Shown here: in pieces, positions 14,128 to 21,806 of the stretch | Layout of the letters: every line of letters begins with the position of its first letter | Numbering within the stretch: position 1 is the first letter of the stretch | Assembly (NCBI GenBank): GCA_964634385.1 | Contig: CAZWIZ010000019.1 | Coordinates: 1 to 22,851, forward strand | Origin: JAFGXW01 sp964634385 | Lineage (GTDB): Bacteria > Bacillota_I > Bacilli_A > Izemoplasmatales > Izemoplasmataceae | Direction of reading: 5' to 3' | Length of the DNA: 22,851 bases | The notes under the pieces: generated by a model | What the model was told of the DNA's origin: nothing | What the model saw: the letters and a program-made list of their open reading frames with translations, nothing else | Database searches by the model: none | Made by a program: the position numbers and the translations under genes

Positions 14128-16467
14128 TCATTCACCATCATTGTCCATAAAATCATATGGGCTAACATTATCTTCAATATTTTCTCCTAAATAATCAAAA
14201 GGAATATCAGGATCATTTATTTGTATTTTTTTATTTGATTTAATATCTGTTTTAGAATTTTCGTTTAGTATTTTTTTAATAATTTTATCGGTTAGAATAC
14301 TTTGTCTTAGTGGTTCGAGTCTTTCAACTCCATATTTGAATGCAGCTAAATCACCAATTAAAATTAGTTTTTCTTTAGCTCTTGTTACTCCAGTATATAA
14401 TAATTTTCTTTTTAGCATAATTGAATAACTTCTATAAATAGGCATTATTACAACTTTATACTCACTACCTTGTGATTTATGGATACTCATAGCATATGCA
14501 TGTTTTAAATTTATTAATTCACTTGATTTATAATATACTTCTATCCCCATAAAATCAACAATTAAAATATTATCTTCTGTTAATCCAATTACTACTCCCT
14601 GGTCCCCATTCATAACATTATCTTCAATTTGATTAGTGAGCTGTAAAACTTTATCTCCTATTCTAAATTCTCGATCACCATTAACTAAAACTTTTTTAAC
14701 GTTTGTGTTAAATTCATTTTGTAATATCTTATTAACATTATCAATTCCTGAAGTACCACGATACATCGGAATTAGTATTTGAATATCATCATGTAGGTTA
14801 TACCCATTGATTTGTAAAAAATTAATAATATTGATTAATCTTGATTCAAAATTACCAATACTTTCTGGTACAAAATATCGATCATCATATGTTTTTAAAA
14901 TATCTGTGGGTAATAAATTATTATTAATAGAATAAGCAAGTTTAATAATATTAGAATTTATAGCTTGTCGATGAATTGTATTTAGTTTTATATAATCAAT
15001 CATATCTGAATCAATTAAATCTTTAAGTACTTGTCCCGGACCAACACTTGGTAATTGATCTTCGTCTCCTACAATTATAACTTTTGTATTAGACGATATA
15101 GCTTGAAAAAGTTGAGAAGTTAAGAAAACATCAATCATTGATGCCTCATCAACAATAATGACGTCTCCATAAACTAGATTATCTTTATTAAAAGTAAATT
15201 TACCTTCATAATTATACCCTAGAAAACGATGAATTGTTTCAGCATATAAGTTTGTCATTTCATTTATTCTTTTAGCAGCTCTACCCGTTGGAGCAATTAG
15301 TTTAATATCAAACAAACTATTATTGTATAATATTGGTATTTTATTATATTTACAATATACGAAAACAATCCCCTTAATAACAGTTGTTTTACCAGTACCT
15401 GGCCCCCCTGTTAATATAAATAAATTACTTCTCATAGCGTTTTGAATTGCTCGTTTTTGCAATTTTGTATATTCAATATTATTTATTTTTTCAAACAATT
15501 CTATATAACCATTTACTTTTTGTTCGTCAATTTCATCTTGTTCTACAAGACTTAATTCTTTTACTTTATTAATAATGTTTTCTTCAGCATAGTAAATTGT
15601 TCTTAGTTTGATTTTATTATCTTCCATGATAAAAAGTTTTTCTTTAATTAATTCATCAATATAATCGTCTATTTCTTCTTTTGATACTAAATCATTCTTT
15701 TTGTTAAGATTTTTAAGTAAGTATTCTATTAATTGTTCAGTATATAAAAATGTATGACCATAGTTTATCCCCATTAAATTGTATAAATATACAATCATTG
15801 CTTTTACTCTTACTGGGTCGTTTTCTTCAAATCCTAAATTTCGCGCAATTATATCCGCTCTTTCGAATCCAATACCTTCAATATCATATATTAATTGATA
15901 TGGATTTTTTTCGATAATCGCAACTGTTTCATTATCATAAAACTTATATATTTTTATTGCCGTTTTAGGTGTTATACCGTAACTATATAATTTTATTAAT
16001 ATATTCTCTGAAGCTTTATTTTCAATGATCCCTTTATATATAATTTCCTTAATTTTATTATTCATTTTCGGAACTTGATCTAATACATCCTTATTTTTCA
16101 AAACTTTTTTGATAGTGTTTTTACCTAATGTATTCACAATATTTAATGCTGTCTTAGTTCCTACTCCTTTAAATAAACTACTTGATAAATATTCGATTAA
16201 TCCTGGAATTGAAGTTTCACTTAACTTTTCAAAACTTTTAACAACATATTGTAACCCATATTTTGAGTGTTCTTTAAATTCGCCAAAATATTTTATCTCC
16301 TCACCCCGTAAAGGAAGTGGGAAATATCCAGTTATTGTAAGAAAATCATCATATGAAAATAGAGTCAAATCTTCAGTAGACTCAGTTACTTCAATTTTAA
16401 TTATTGTGAATGAATTTTCATCACTATGAAAGATTACTACTTTTACAATTCCTTGAATATACTTCAT
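14128..16467 (-). CDS. recD2: RecD2-type ATP-dependent DNA helicase (YrrC)
   Basis: A 779-residue superfamily 1B 5'-3' helicase of the RecD2 type, found in bacteria without needing RecBC and linked to replication fork and repair functions. The N-terminal OB-like and helix-hairpin-helix region is about 1-330 (IPGLIEYLSSSLFKGVGTKT, then IEGIGFERADIIA). Walker A is GGPGTGKT at 354-361, Walker B DEAS at 440-443, followed by GDEDQLPSVGPG. The C-terminal motifs include VLQLTNQ, NGDQGVV, AMSIHKSQGSEY and YTGVTRAKEKL. Length is near that of Bacillus YrrC. ATG 16467..16465 follows GTGGTGAT. It lies upstream of alaS as in Bacillus, but a terminator and a separate alaS promoter split the two. Confidence 0.95.
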   Translation of the reverse strand: MKYIQGIVKVVIFHSDENSFTIIKIEVTESTEDLTLFSYDDFLTITGYFPLPLRGEEIKYFGEFKEHSKYGLQYVVKSFEKLSETSIPGLIEYLSSSLFKGVGTKTALNIVNTLGKNTIKKVLKNKDVLDQVPKMNNKIKEIIYKGIIENKASENILIKLYSYGITPKTAIKIYKFYDNETVAIIEKNPYQLIYDIEGIGFERADIIARNLGFEENDPVRVKAMIVYLYNLMGINYGHTFLYTEQLIEYLLKNLNKKNDLVSKEEIDDYIDELIKEKLFIMEDNKIKLRTIYYAEENIINKVKELSLVEQDEIDEQKVNGYIELFEKINNIEYTKLQKRAIQNAMRSNLFILTGGPGTGKTTVIKGIVFVYCKYNKIPILYNNSLFDIKLIAPTGRAAKRINEMTNLYAETIHRFLGYNYEGKFTFNKDNLVYGDVIIVDEASMIDVFLTSQLFQAISSNTKVIIVGDEDQLPSVGPGQVLKDLIDSDMIDYIKLNTIHRQAINSNIIKLAYSINNNLLPTDILKTYDDRYFVPESIGNFESRLINIINFLQINGYNLHDDIQILIPMYRGTSGIDNVNKILQNEFNTNVKKVLVNGDREFRIGDKVLQLTNQIEDNVMNGDQGVVIGLTEDNILIVDFMGIEVYYKSSELINLKHAYAMSIHKSQGSEYKVVIMPIYRSYSIMLKRKLLYTGVTRAKEKLILIGDLAAFKYGVERLEPLRQSILTDKIIKKILNENSKTDIKSNKKIQINDPDIPFDYLGENIEDNVSPYDFMDNDGE

Positions 16468-16482
16468 ATTATCACCACTTTA

Positions 16483-16491
16483 ATTATACCA
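16483..16491 (-). promoter_or_regulatory. Extended -10 promoter of recD2
   Basis: Minus strand TGGTATAAT (16491..16483) is a consensus extended -10 (TGnTATAAT). No good -35 is seen 17 bases upstream, as is usual for extended -10 promoters. The predicted start near 16476 leaves a leader of only about 10 bases that contains the GGTGAT ribosome binding site. Confidence 0.6.
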
Positions 16492-16524
16492 TGTTTTACT
16501 AATTTGATTTTTGAAAAATTAAAG

Positions 16525-16556
16525 AAAAAAGAGTACTAGTTTTTACTCAGATACTC
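16525..16556 (-). terminator. Terminator after pepP
   Basis: Minus strand: GAGTA (16555..16551) pairs with TACTC (16535..16531), with inner AGT/ACT pairs around an AAAA loop and a small internal loop, followed directly by TTTTTT (16530..16525). The hairpin overlaps the pepP stop codon at 16536..16538. The stem is imperfect but position and U-tract fit an intrinsic terminator. Confidence 0.65.
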
Positions 16557-17798
16557 TTCTATATCTTCTACTTCTTTTATAATATCTTTACTTAATACTC
16601 TTGAACCATTTTTAGTAATTAAAACATCATCTTCTATTCTTATTCCGATTTTTTCTTCTTTAATATATAATCCTGGTTCAATTGTAATTACCATTCCTTC
16701 TTTTAATGGCAATTCATAATGCCCTACATCATGAACGTCTAATCCTAAAAAATGTCCAACTGAATGATAATAATATTTTGTAATTTCATCTTCAGTTTTA
16801 ATAAGACCAATTTTTAAGCATTCACTAGCTAATAAATCTTTAGCAAATTTATTTAGCTGGTTCCATGTAATTCCGGGTTTTACAAAATTAATTGCTTCTT
16901 TATTAACTTTCAAAACTATTTCATATATTATTTTTTGTCGTGATTCATATTTTCCACTAATTGGATATGTTCTTGAAATATCAGATCCGTAATTACTATA
17001 TAAAGCACCAAGATCAAACAAGATTAAATTGCCTTCCTTTAAAACGCTATTATTTTCTTCATAATGGAGTATAGTCGCATTTTCACCTGAAGCTGCGATT
17101 GTATCAAAAGAAACCCCAGAACTACCTTCAAGAGTTATTTGATGAATAAAATCAGCTTCTAGTTGAGATTCATTATCACGAATCTTCAAATTATCCATTA
17201 TTCGGTATAATCCCTTTTTAGTTATCTCAATTGCTTTTTCTAATTTTTCTAGTTCTGTTTGTGATTTAAACATTCTTAAATATGAAATATGTTCATTTAC
17301 GTTTTTCATTTTTAATTCTTTATAAGTATCAAGAACAAATCTAAATTGAGTTTGTGAAATTGGTTCTTCAGTGGAATTAATACGATATAAATCCATATAT
17401 AAATTTTTTGGTGGTTTAATTCCGAGTCCTCTTCCATATGTCATTAAACTTCTAAAAAATTGTTCAAATTTGTCTAAATATAAAATTTTAGTAATTTCAA
17501 CACCAGAAATTCTACTTGCTTCTTCTTTTGTAATAGTTTCTCCAAGCCATTGTCTCATATACTCAGTTGTTTCCTCAATAAAAAGCATTGTAAAAGAGGT
17601 TTTTTCTCCTTTGACTATCATTAGTTTTATATTTGGTTCACTTAGCCCTGTAATATAATAAAAATTACGATTTGGAATATATTGATAAAACTGATCTAAC
17701 GTTTTATGCATTGCTTTACCTGAGTCTAATATAACAACACTACTTTCTTCAATTCTTTCAATAAGCTTATTGCGGTTTTCGATAAAAATATTTTTCAT
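16536..17798 (-). CDS. pepP: M24B-family Xaa-Pro aminopeptidase
   Basis: A 420-residue creatinase-fold aminopeptidase P-type enzyme, which removes an N-terminal residue preceding proline and works in the cytosol on peptides. The N-terminal creatinase-like domain covers about 1-170. The five dimetal ligands are visible: Asp in ILFDLGALY, Asp in GSDISRTY, His in SVGHFLGLDVHD, Glu in ITIEPGLY and Glu in IRIEDDV. I choose ATG 17798..17796 because AGGTGA sits 5 bases upstream of it; the frame's first GTG (17807) is part of that ribosome binding site. It forms a single-gene unit between the gapA and pepP terminators. Related prolidases share the ligands, so exact specificity is less sure than the family. 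Confidence 0.92.
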   Translation of the reverse strand: MKNIFIENRNKLIERIEESSVVILDSGKAMHKTLDQFYQYIPNRNFYYITGLSEPNIKLMIVKGEKTSFTMLFIEETTEYMRQWLGETITKEEASRISGVEITKILYLDKFEQFFRSLMTYGRGLGIKPPKNLYMDLYRINSTEEPISQTQFRFVLDTYKELKMKNVNEHISYLRMFKSQTELEKLEKAIEITKKGLYRIMDNLKIRDNESQLEADFIHQITLEGSSGVSFDTIAASGENATILHYEENNSVLKEGNLILFDLGALYSNYGSDISRTYPISGKYESRQKIIYEIVLKVNKEAINFVKPGITWNQLNKFAKDLLASECLKIGLIKTEDEITKYYYHSVGHFLGLDVHDVGHYELPLKEGMVITIEPGLYIKEEKIGIRIEDDVLITKNGSRVLSKDIIKEVEDIEEYLSKN

Positions 17799-17901
17799 TT
17801 TGTTCACCTAATATAATTAATTTGCATTAATTACTACTATTTTCCTTTCTTTGAAATTCTATAACTTTCTTATATTCTTTTTAATAGTTATCTCTTTAAA
17901 A

Positions 17902-17910
17902 ATTATAACA
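17902..17910 (-). promoter_or_regulatory. Extended -10 promoter of pepP
   Basis: Minus strand TGTTATAAT (17910..17902) is a consensus extended -10 just downstream of the gapA terminator U-tract; no good -35 is seen. It would give a leader of about 97 bases. In that leader I see the AGGTGA ribosome binding site and AT-rich sequence, but no convincing riboswitch or hairpin. Confidence 0.5.
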
Positions 17911-17919
17911 AAAATCGTA

Positions 17920-17953
17920 ATAAAAAAACAGTGATTTTATAAAATCACTGTTT
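17920..17953 (-). terminator. Terminator after gapA
   Basis: A perfect 28-base palindrome (half-site aaacagtgatttta, 17926-17939, and its complement 17940-17953) lies 10 bases after the gapA stop. The minus-strand stem ends in a run of seven T (17928..17922). This is the strongest intrinsic terminator in the window, suiting a highly expressed gene. Confidence 0.9.
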
Positions 17954-17963
17954 CATATTAAAT

Positions 17964-18980
17964 TTAATCTTTTAATCCGTCAGCTAGAAAAGCAATAGTT
18001 CTAACCATTTGAGAAGTATAACTCATTTCATTATCATACCATGTTAAAATTTTAACCATTTGTTTTCCATCAACAGTCATAACCTTAGTCATGTTAGCAT
18101 CAAATAAAGTTCCATATTGCATTCCGATTGTATCGCTTGATACGATTGGGTCTTCAGTATATCCTAATGATTCATTAGCACGAGCTTTAACAGCTGCGTT
18201 AATTTCTTCAACAGTAACTGTTTTTTTAAGTTCAACAACTAAATCAACACATGATCCAGTTATTACTGGAACACGTAAAGCTATTCCATCTAATTTGCCA
18301 TTTAAACTTGGTAATACTTTACCAACCGCTACTGCAGCACCGGTACTTGTAGGTACAATATTTCCAGCAGCCGCTCTACCACGTCTTGCATAAATACCTT
18401 TTTTATGAGGGGCATCTAATGTATTTTGATCATTAGTATACGCATGAATAGTAGTCATAAATCCTTTAACGATTCCAAATTCTTCATCTAATACTTGAGC
18501 AATTGGAGCTAAACAGTTTGTAGTACATGATGCACCACTAACTACAGTTTCAGTTCCATCTAAAATTTTATGATTTACGTTATAAACAATAGTTTTAACA
18601 TTTCCTTTTGCAGGTGCACTAATAACAACTTTTTGAGCCCCAGCTTTAATATGCTTACTTGCACCTTCTTCTGAAGTAAAGAATCCAGTACATTCTAGCA
18701 CTACTTCAACCCCTAATTCTTTCCATGGTAATAATTCTGGATCTCTTTGTGCATAAACTTTTGTTTTTTTACCTTCAACAACGATGTAATCTCCATCAAC
18801 AGTAATCATATCATGTTTGTATCTACCTTGTGCAGTATCATATTTAAGTAAGTGCGCTAATGTTTCAGCATCTGTTAAATCGTTTAATGCAACGATTTCA
18901 TAATCTGGGTTATCATTCATAATTCTAAACGCTAAACGTCCAATACGTCCAAATCCGTTAATTGCAACTTTAATAGCCAT
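17964..18980 (-). CDS. gapA: Glyceraldehyde-3-phosphate dehydrogenase (NAD)
   Basis: A 338-residue phosphorylating GAPDH of glycolysis, turning glyceraldehyde 3-phosphate, NAD and phosphate into 1,3-bisphosphoglycerate. The Rossmann motif is INGFGRIGR (8-16), and D34 in ALNDLTD marks NAD preference. The catalytic C152 lies in SGASCTTNC with H179 in TTIHAYT. The C-terminal TWYDNEMSYTSQMV is intact. ATG 18980..18978 follows an AGGAGG ribosome binding site. The base composition is visibly less AT-rich than its neighbours (more GCA, GCT, GGA and GTA codons), as usual for a highly expressed gene. It stands alone, not with pgk or tpiA, and has its own promoter, a possible operator upstream and a strong terminator. 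Confidence 0.97.
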   Translation of the reverse strand: MAIKVAINGFGRIGRLAFRIMNDNPDYEIVALNDLTDAETLAHLLKYDTAQGRYKHDMITVDGDYIVVEGKKTKVYAQRDPELLPWKELGVEVVLECTGFFTSEEGASKHIKAGAQKVVISAPAKGNVKTIVYNVNHKILDGTETVVSGASCTTNCLAPIAQVLDEEFGIVKGFMTTIHAYTNDQNTLDAPHKKGIYARRGRAAAGNIVPTSTGAAVAVGKVLPSLNGKLDGIALRVPVITGSCVDLVVELKKTVTVEEINAAVKARANESLGYTEDPIVSSDTIGMQYGTLFDANMTKVMTVDGKQMVKILTWYDNEMSYTSQMVRTIAFLADGLKD

Positions 18981-19014
18981 TTTATATTTCCTCCTAATTT
19001 TTTAATTCATTACT

Positions 19015-19043
19015 ATTATAATGTTTTTAAATTAAAATTACAA
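19015..19043 (-). promoter_or_regulatory. Promoter of gapA
   Basis: Minus strand: TTGTAA (-35, 19043..19038), 17-base spacer, TATAAT (-10, 19020..19015). The predicted start near 19008 gives a leader of about 28 bases with the AGGAGG ribosome binding site. Confidence 0.8.
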
Positions 19044-19058
19044 CTAACATGATAATCA

Positions 19059-19072
19059 TAAAAACGTTTTCT
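19059..19072. promoter_or_regulatory. cre-like operator candidate upstream of gapA
   Basis: The plus strand reads taaaaacgttttct, with the central CG and half-site symmetry of LacI/CcpA-family operators (consensus TGnnAnCGnTnnCA); two positions differ. It contains the 12-mer AACGTTTTCTTT (19063-19074) that occurs exactly again upstream of spx. It lies 15 bases upstream of the gapA -35, a position suited to activation rather than blocking. The binding protein is not known. Confidence 0.45.
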
Positions 19073-19107
19073 TTCCATATATAATATAAATACACGTATA
19101 TAAAATA

Positions 19108-19144
19108 ATAAAATAAAAAGTTAACTCGTGAAGGAGTTAACTTT
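19108..19144 (-). terminator. Terminator after spx
   Basis: The arms aaagttaactc (19117-19127) and gagttaacttt (19134-19144) are perfect complements with a 6-base loop. The stem begins at the base just after the spx stop codon and is followed on the minus strand by TTATTTTATTATTTT. It separates spx from the gapA promoter region. Confidence 0.87.
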
Positions 19145-19618
19145 CTAACTAGTATGTTGGCTTTTTCTTTCTTTTTCTCTAAGTTCTTTGAAATAAATGC
19201 TAAGAGCGTTCATATAATCACAATCCTCACCTTTATCACATGTAGTACACATAATAATTTCACGTAATCTTCGAGGGATGAATGTTCTTATTTCATCTTC
19301 GTTATATCCAACTTGCATTTTATGATCTTCAACAATAATTGGTCTTCTTAAAACACTGGGGTTTTCAATAATAAAGTTAGTTAATTCACTCATTGTCATA
19401 TCATCAATATCTAGGTTCTTTTCTTGAAAAACTTTAGAACGGGTTGAGATTATATCTTCAAATCCAGCCTCCGTGTTTTTTAACATTAAAATAATATCAT
19501 CTCGTGTTAAGCGAATATTAAATATGTTTTTTTCACGGTATTCGATACGATGATCATCAAACCATTTTTTTGCTTTTCTACAAGAAGAACAACTTGGAGT
19601 AGTATATATTTGAATCAT
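19145..19618 (-). CDS. spx: Spx family transcriptional regulator with Cys-rich C-terminal extension
   Basis: A thioredoxin-fold Spx/ArsC-family regulator that binds the RNA polymerase alpha C-terminal domain under thiol stress. The CxxC redox switch is C10-S-S-C13. G52 (the alpha-contact position in Bacillus Spx), ISTRSKVFQ, R92 in RRPIIV and VGYNEDEIRTFIPR are all kept. I place the start at ATG 19618..19616 (MIQIYTTPSC); the frame extends 13 codons upstream, but AAGGTGAT lies just ahead of this ATG. The 157-residue protein exceeds the roughly 131 of Bacillus Spx. After residue 120 it adds IIMCTTCDKGEDCDYMN with C124, C127 and C133, then a charged tail, and lacks the LAN-type end. It is divergent from pepF. 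In Bacillus, spx, mecA, coiA and pepF are neighbours; mecA and coiA are missing here. Confidence 0.92.
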   Translation of the reverse strand: MIQIYTTPSCSSCRKAKKWFDDHRIEYREKNIFNIRLTRDDIILMLKNTEAGFEDIISTRSKVFQEKNLDIDDMTMSELTNFIIENPSVLRRPIIVEDHKMQVGYNEDEIRTFIPRRLREIIMCTTCDKGEDCDYMNALSIYFKELREKERKSQHTS

Positions 19619-19671
19619 CATAATCACCTTCTTTTTTATAATTTTTATAATGAACATTTGTTTGCATCCCT

Positions 19672-19699
19672 ATTATAACACAGATATATTAACTTACAA
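19672..19699 (-). promoter_or_regulatory. Promoter of spx
   Basis: Minus strand: TTGTAA (-35, 19699..19694), 16-base spacer, TATAAT (-10, 19677..19672), with TGT just before the -10 (extended -10). The start is predicted near 19665, leaving a leader of about 46 bases. It is divergent from the pepF promoter, with 29 bases between the two -35 boxes. Confidence 0.8.
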
Positions 19700-19715
19700 C
19701 CTTTTTCATTAAAAG

Positions 19716-19729
19716 TGATAACGTTTTCT
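19716..19729. promoter_or_regulatory. cre-like operator candidate between spx and pepF
   Basis: The plus strand reads tgataacgttttct, matching the CcpA/LacI-type pattern TGnnAnCGnTnnCA at all but the last base. It overlaps the first base of the pepF -35, where binding could repress pepF, and lies 16 bases upstream of the spx -35. The 12-mer AACGTTTTCTTT (19720-19731) is identical to that upstream of gapA, and in both cases 44 bases separate the central CG from the minus-strand TATAAT. Confidence 0.55.
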
Positions 19730-19757
19730 TTTTAGTTTCTATTTATTGTGTTATAAT
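19729..19757 (+). promoter_or_regulatory. Promoter of pepF
   Basis: A consensus extended -10, TGTTATAAT (19749-19757), with a poor -35 (TTTTTA, 19729-19734) at 17 bases. Transcription should start near 19764, giving a short leader of about 20 bases that contains the ribosome binding site TTAGGAGTGAT. The operator-like site touches the -35. Confidence 0.7.
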
Positions 19758-19783
19758 ATATAAAGTCGTTAGGAGTGATGTAG

Positions 19784-21544
19784 ATGAAATGGCAATTAAA
19801 TAGGCTTTATCCCACTATTGAATTATGGGAAAAGGATTATGAAAGACTTGAAAAAATCATTGATTCATTGAAAGATTTTCAGGGGAAATTAGAAAAGTAT
19901 AAAAATTTTGTTACATATTATAAAACACAAAAAGATTTATCAGTTTTATTCTTAAAAGTTTATCAATATGCAGCATTATTATCAGATTTAGATAGAAAAA
20001 ACACTATCAACGCAGCACGAGTTCAAAAAATGGCTTATTTAATGAGCAAATTAAATAAAACAACAGCTTTTGAATCTCCTGAACTATTATCAATTGGTAA
20101 AGAAAAAATTGATGGTTTTATTGAGAAAAATGATATCTTAAAAGAATATACTTTTTCTATTGAAAAATTATTTAGAAATCAAGAACATATTTTAGATAAT
20201 AAAAGTGAATCTTTATTAGCAAATTATTCTCAATTATCAGGACAAGGTCAAGAAATTTATTCTGCGTTGTCTGTTGCTGATAAAATTGATAAAGAGGTTA
20301 TTTTATCAACTGGAGAAAAAGTTACAATTACTAGTGGTAACTATCGAAGCTATTTAGCAGATTTACAATCTGCGGATGATAGAAAAATTGTTTTTGAAGC
20401 AATATTTAGTCAATATAACGAACATAAGAACACTTATGCTCAAATTTATAATACTGTTTTACAAAAAAACATTGCTATAATGAAAAGCAGAAACTATAAA
20501 TCAAGTTTAGAATCATATCTACATAAAAACAATATCCCTTTAGAAGTATATTATAATTTAATTGATGTCGCTAAAAGTAATACTGCACCAATTAAACGCT
20601 ATTATAAATTAAGAAAAGATTATTTAGGATTAGATATTCATCATACTTATGATCGTTTTATTAACTTATCTAAAAGCAATTCTAGATTTACTTTTGAAGA
20701 AGCTAAAGAACTCTTTTTTGATTCTATAAAGGGATTCTCAAAAGACTTTCAAGAAAAAGCTCATAGTGCTGTTGAAGACGGCTATGTTGATGTATATGAA
20801 AAAGATGGTAAACAAACTGGTGCATATTCATGGGGCGCATTAAATGAACATCCATTTATTTTATTAAATTTTGATGATACACTTAATAGTGTATTCACAT
20901 TAGCACATGAAGCAGGACATTCAATGCACTCATTATTCGCAGCTGAAACTCAACCTGTCGCTACTCAAAACTATACTATTTTCGTTGCTGAAATAGCGTC
21001 AACATTTAATGAACACAATTTATTAGATCATTTTATCAAAAATGCTAAATCAACTAAAGAAGATAAAATAACATTGTTACAACAATCAATTGATGATATC
21101 TTAGGCACATTCTACCGTCAAACATTATTCGCATCATATGAACTAAAAGCTCATGAAAAAGCTGAAAAAGGTGAACCGATTACATATGAAACTCTTTCAT
21201 CTATAATGGTAGATTTATATAAAGAATTTTATGATATTGATATTACTAAAGAAAATGGTAAAGAATTCGTTTGGGCATATATTCCTCATTTATTCAATAC
21301 TCCATTTTATGTTTATCAATATTCAACTAGTTTTGCTGCGTCATTAAGATTATATGAACTAGTAAAAGAAAATCCTGAAAATATTAATAACCATATTAAT
21401 TTATTAAAATCTGGAGGAAATGATTTCCCAGTGAATCAAGTCAAGAAAGCAGGGATTGATTTAACTACAAAAGAACCGTTTATGGCTGTTGTAAACCGTC
21501 TTAACAATCTAATTGATGAATTAGAGGTTGCATTAAAAGAATAA
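19784..21544 (+). CDS. pepF: Oligoendopeptidase F (M3B metallopeptidase)
   Basis: A 586-residue M3B zinc peptidase that cuts oligopeptides of moderate length in the cytosol. The zinc motif HEAGH is at 375-379 in FTLAHEAGHSMHSLF, with the third ligand E403 in FVAEIASTFNE. The flanking blocks GAYSWGALNEHPFILLNFDD and YVYQYSTSFAASL are typical of the family. Length is close to the usual 600. ATG 19784 follows AGGAGTGAT. It is divergent from spx with a shared promoter region, and trpS lies downstream; both neighbours are also near pepF in Bacillus. The -35 of the trpS leader promoter is embedded in its last codons (21528-21533). Confidence 0.96.
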   Translation: MKWQLNRLYPTIELWEKDYERLEKIIDSLKDFQGKLEKYKNFVTYYKTQKDLSVLFLKVYQYAALLSDLDRKNTINAARVQKMAYLMSKLNKTTAFESPELLSIGKEKIDGFIEKNDILKEYTFSIEKLFRNQEHILDNKSESLLANYSQLSGQGQEIYSALSVADKIDKEVILSTGEKVTITSGNYRSYLADLQSADDRKIVFEAIFSQYNEHKNTYAQIYNTVLQKNIAIMKSRNYKSSLESYLHKNNIPLEVYYNLIDVAKSNTAPIKRYYKLRKDYLGLDIHHTYDRFINLSKSNSRFTFEEAKELFFDSIKGFSKDFQEKAHSAVEDGYVDVYEKDGKQTGAYSWGALNEHPFILLNFDDTLNSVFTLAHEAGHSMHSLFAAETQPVATQNYTIFVAEIASTFNEHNLLDHFIKNAKSTKEDKITLLQQSIDDILGTFYRQTLFASYELKAHEKAEKGEPITYETLSSIMVDLYKEFYDIDITKENGKEFVWAYIPHLFNTPFYVYQYSTSFAASLRLYELVKENPENINNHINLLKSGGNDFPVNQVKKAGIDLTTKEPFMAVVNRLNNLIDELEVALKE

Positions 21545-21556
21545 ATATTGTATCAT
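21528..21556 (+). promoter_or_regulatory. Promoter of the trpS T-box leader
   Basis: TTGCAT (-35, 21528-21533), 17-base spacer, TATCAT (-10, 21551-21556). The -35 overlaps the last codons of pepF. The start is predicted near 21563, just before the Stem I base of the T-box leader. No pepF terminator is seen, so pepF read-through may also enter the leader. Confidence 0.7.
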
Positions 21557-21562
21557 TTAAAT

Positions 21563-21790
21563 AAGAAATGAAAATGATGATTAGAAATAGTAATATTTTT
21601 AAGATTATTAAAGCGAGTTTAGAATAGTGAAAGCTAAATATAATCACTAATATGAATGGGTCTATGAATGGTACTAATCATACCCGTATGACTTGCGTTA
21701 AAAGTTTAAAGTGCTAGATTATATCTAGAACAAAGGTGGTACCACGGACTGTTTAAGTTCGTCCTTTCATAGGACGAACTTTTTTATTTT
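21563..21790 (+). promoter_or_regulatory. T-box riboswitch (tryptophan, specifier UGG) upstream of trpS
   Basis: A T-box leader sensing uncharged tRNA-Trp. The base of Stem I pairs ATGATTAG (21577-21584) with CTAATCAT (21674-21681). The specifier loop reads GAATGG, placing TGG (Trp) at 21669-21671; an AGTA motif follows the 5' strand at about 21589. Stem III is CTAGAT/ATCTAG (21714-21728). The T-box AAGGTGGTACCACGG is at 21733-21747. Its AAGG and ACG pair with CGTCCTT (21760-21766) to form the antiterminator, with UGGU in the bulge for the tRNA 3' end. A second TGG at 21655-21657 (GAATGGGT) is not next to the basal helix and is less likely the specifier. Confidence 0.94.
21755..21790 (+). terminator. 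Attenuator terminator of the trpS T-box leader
   Basis: A perfect 11-bp stem, AAGTTCGTCCT (21755-21765) with AGGACGAACTT (21771-21781), has a 5-base loop and is followed by a T run to about 21790. Its 5' arm shares bases with the antiterminator, the expected switch. Confidence 0.93.
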
Positions 21791-21806
21791 TAAGGAGGAA
21801 TTAATT

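Noticed and set aside
17799..17830. Possible leader peptide MQINYIR ending in TGA within the pepP ribosome binding site
   Set aside because: The nearest purine-rich element is about 15 bases from its ATG, too far, and there is no hairpin or regulatory codon run; probably chance in AT-rich DNA.
19619..19783. Replication origin at the strand switch
   Set aside because: No dnaA/dnaN genes and no cluster of DnaA boxes; it is an ordinary divergent promoter region.
21655..21657. First TGG in the trpS leader as the specifier codon
   Set aside because: It lies 12 bases or more above the basal helix; the second TGG (21669-21671) sits in the GAA-NNN context right beside the helix, as expected.
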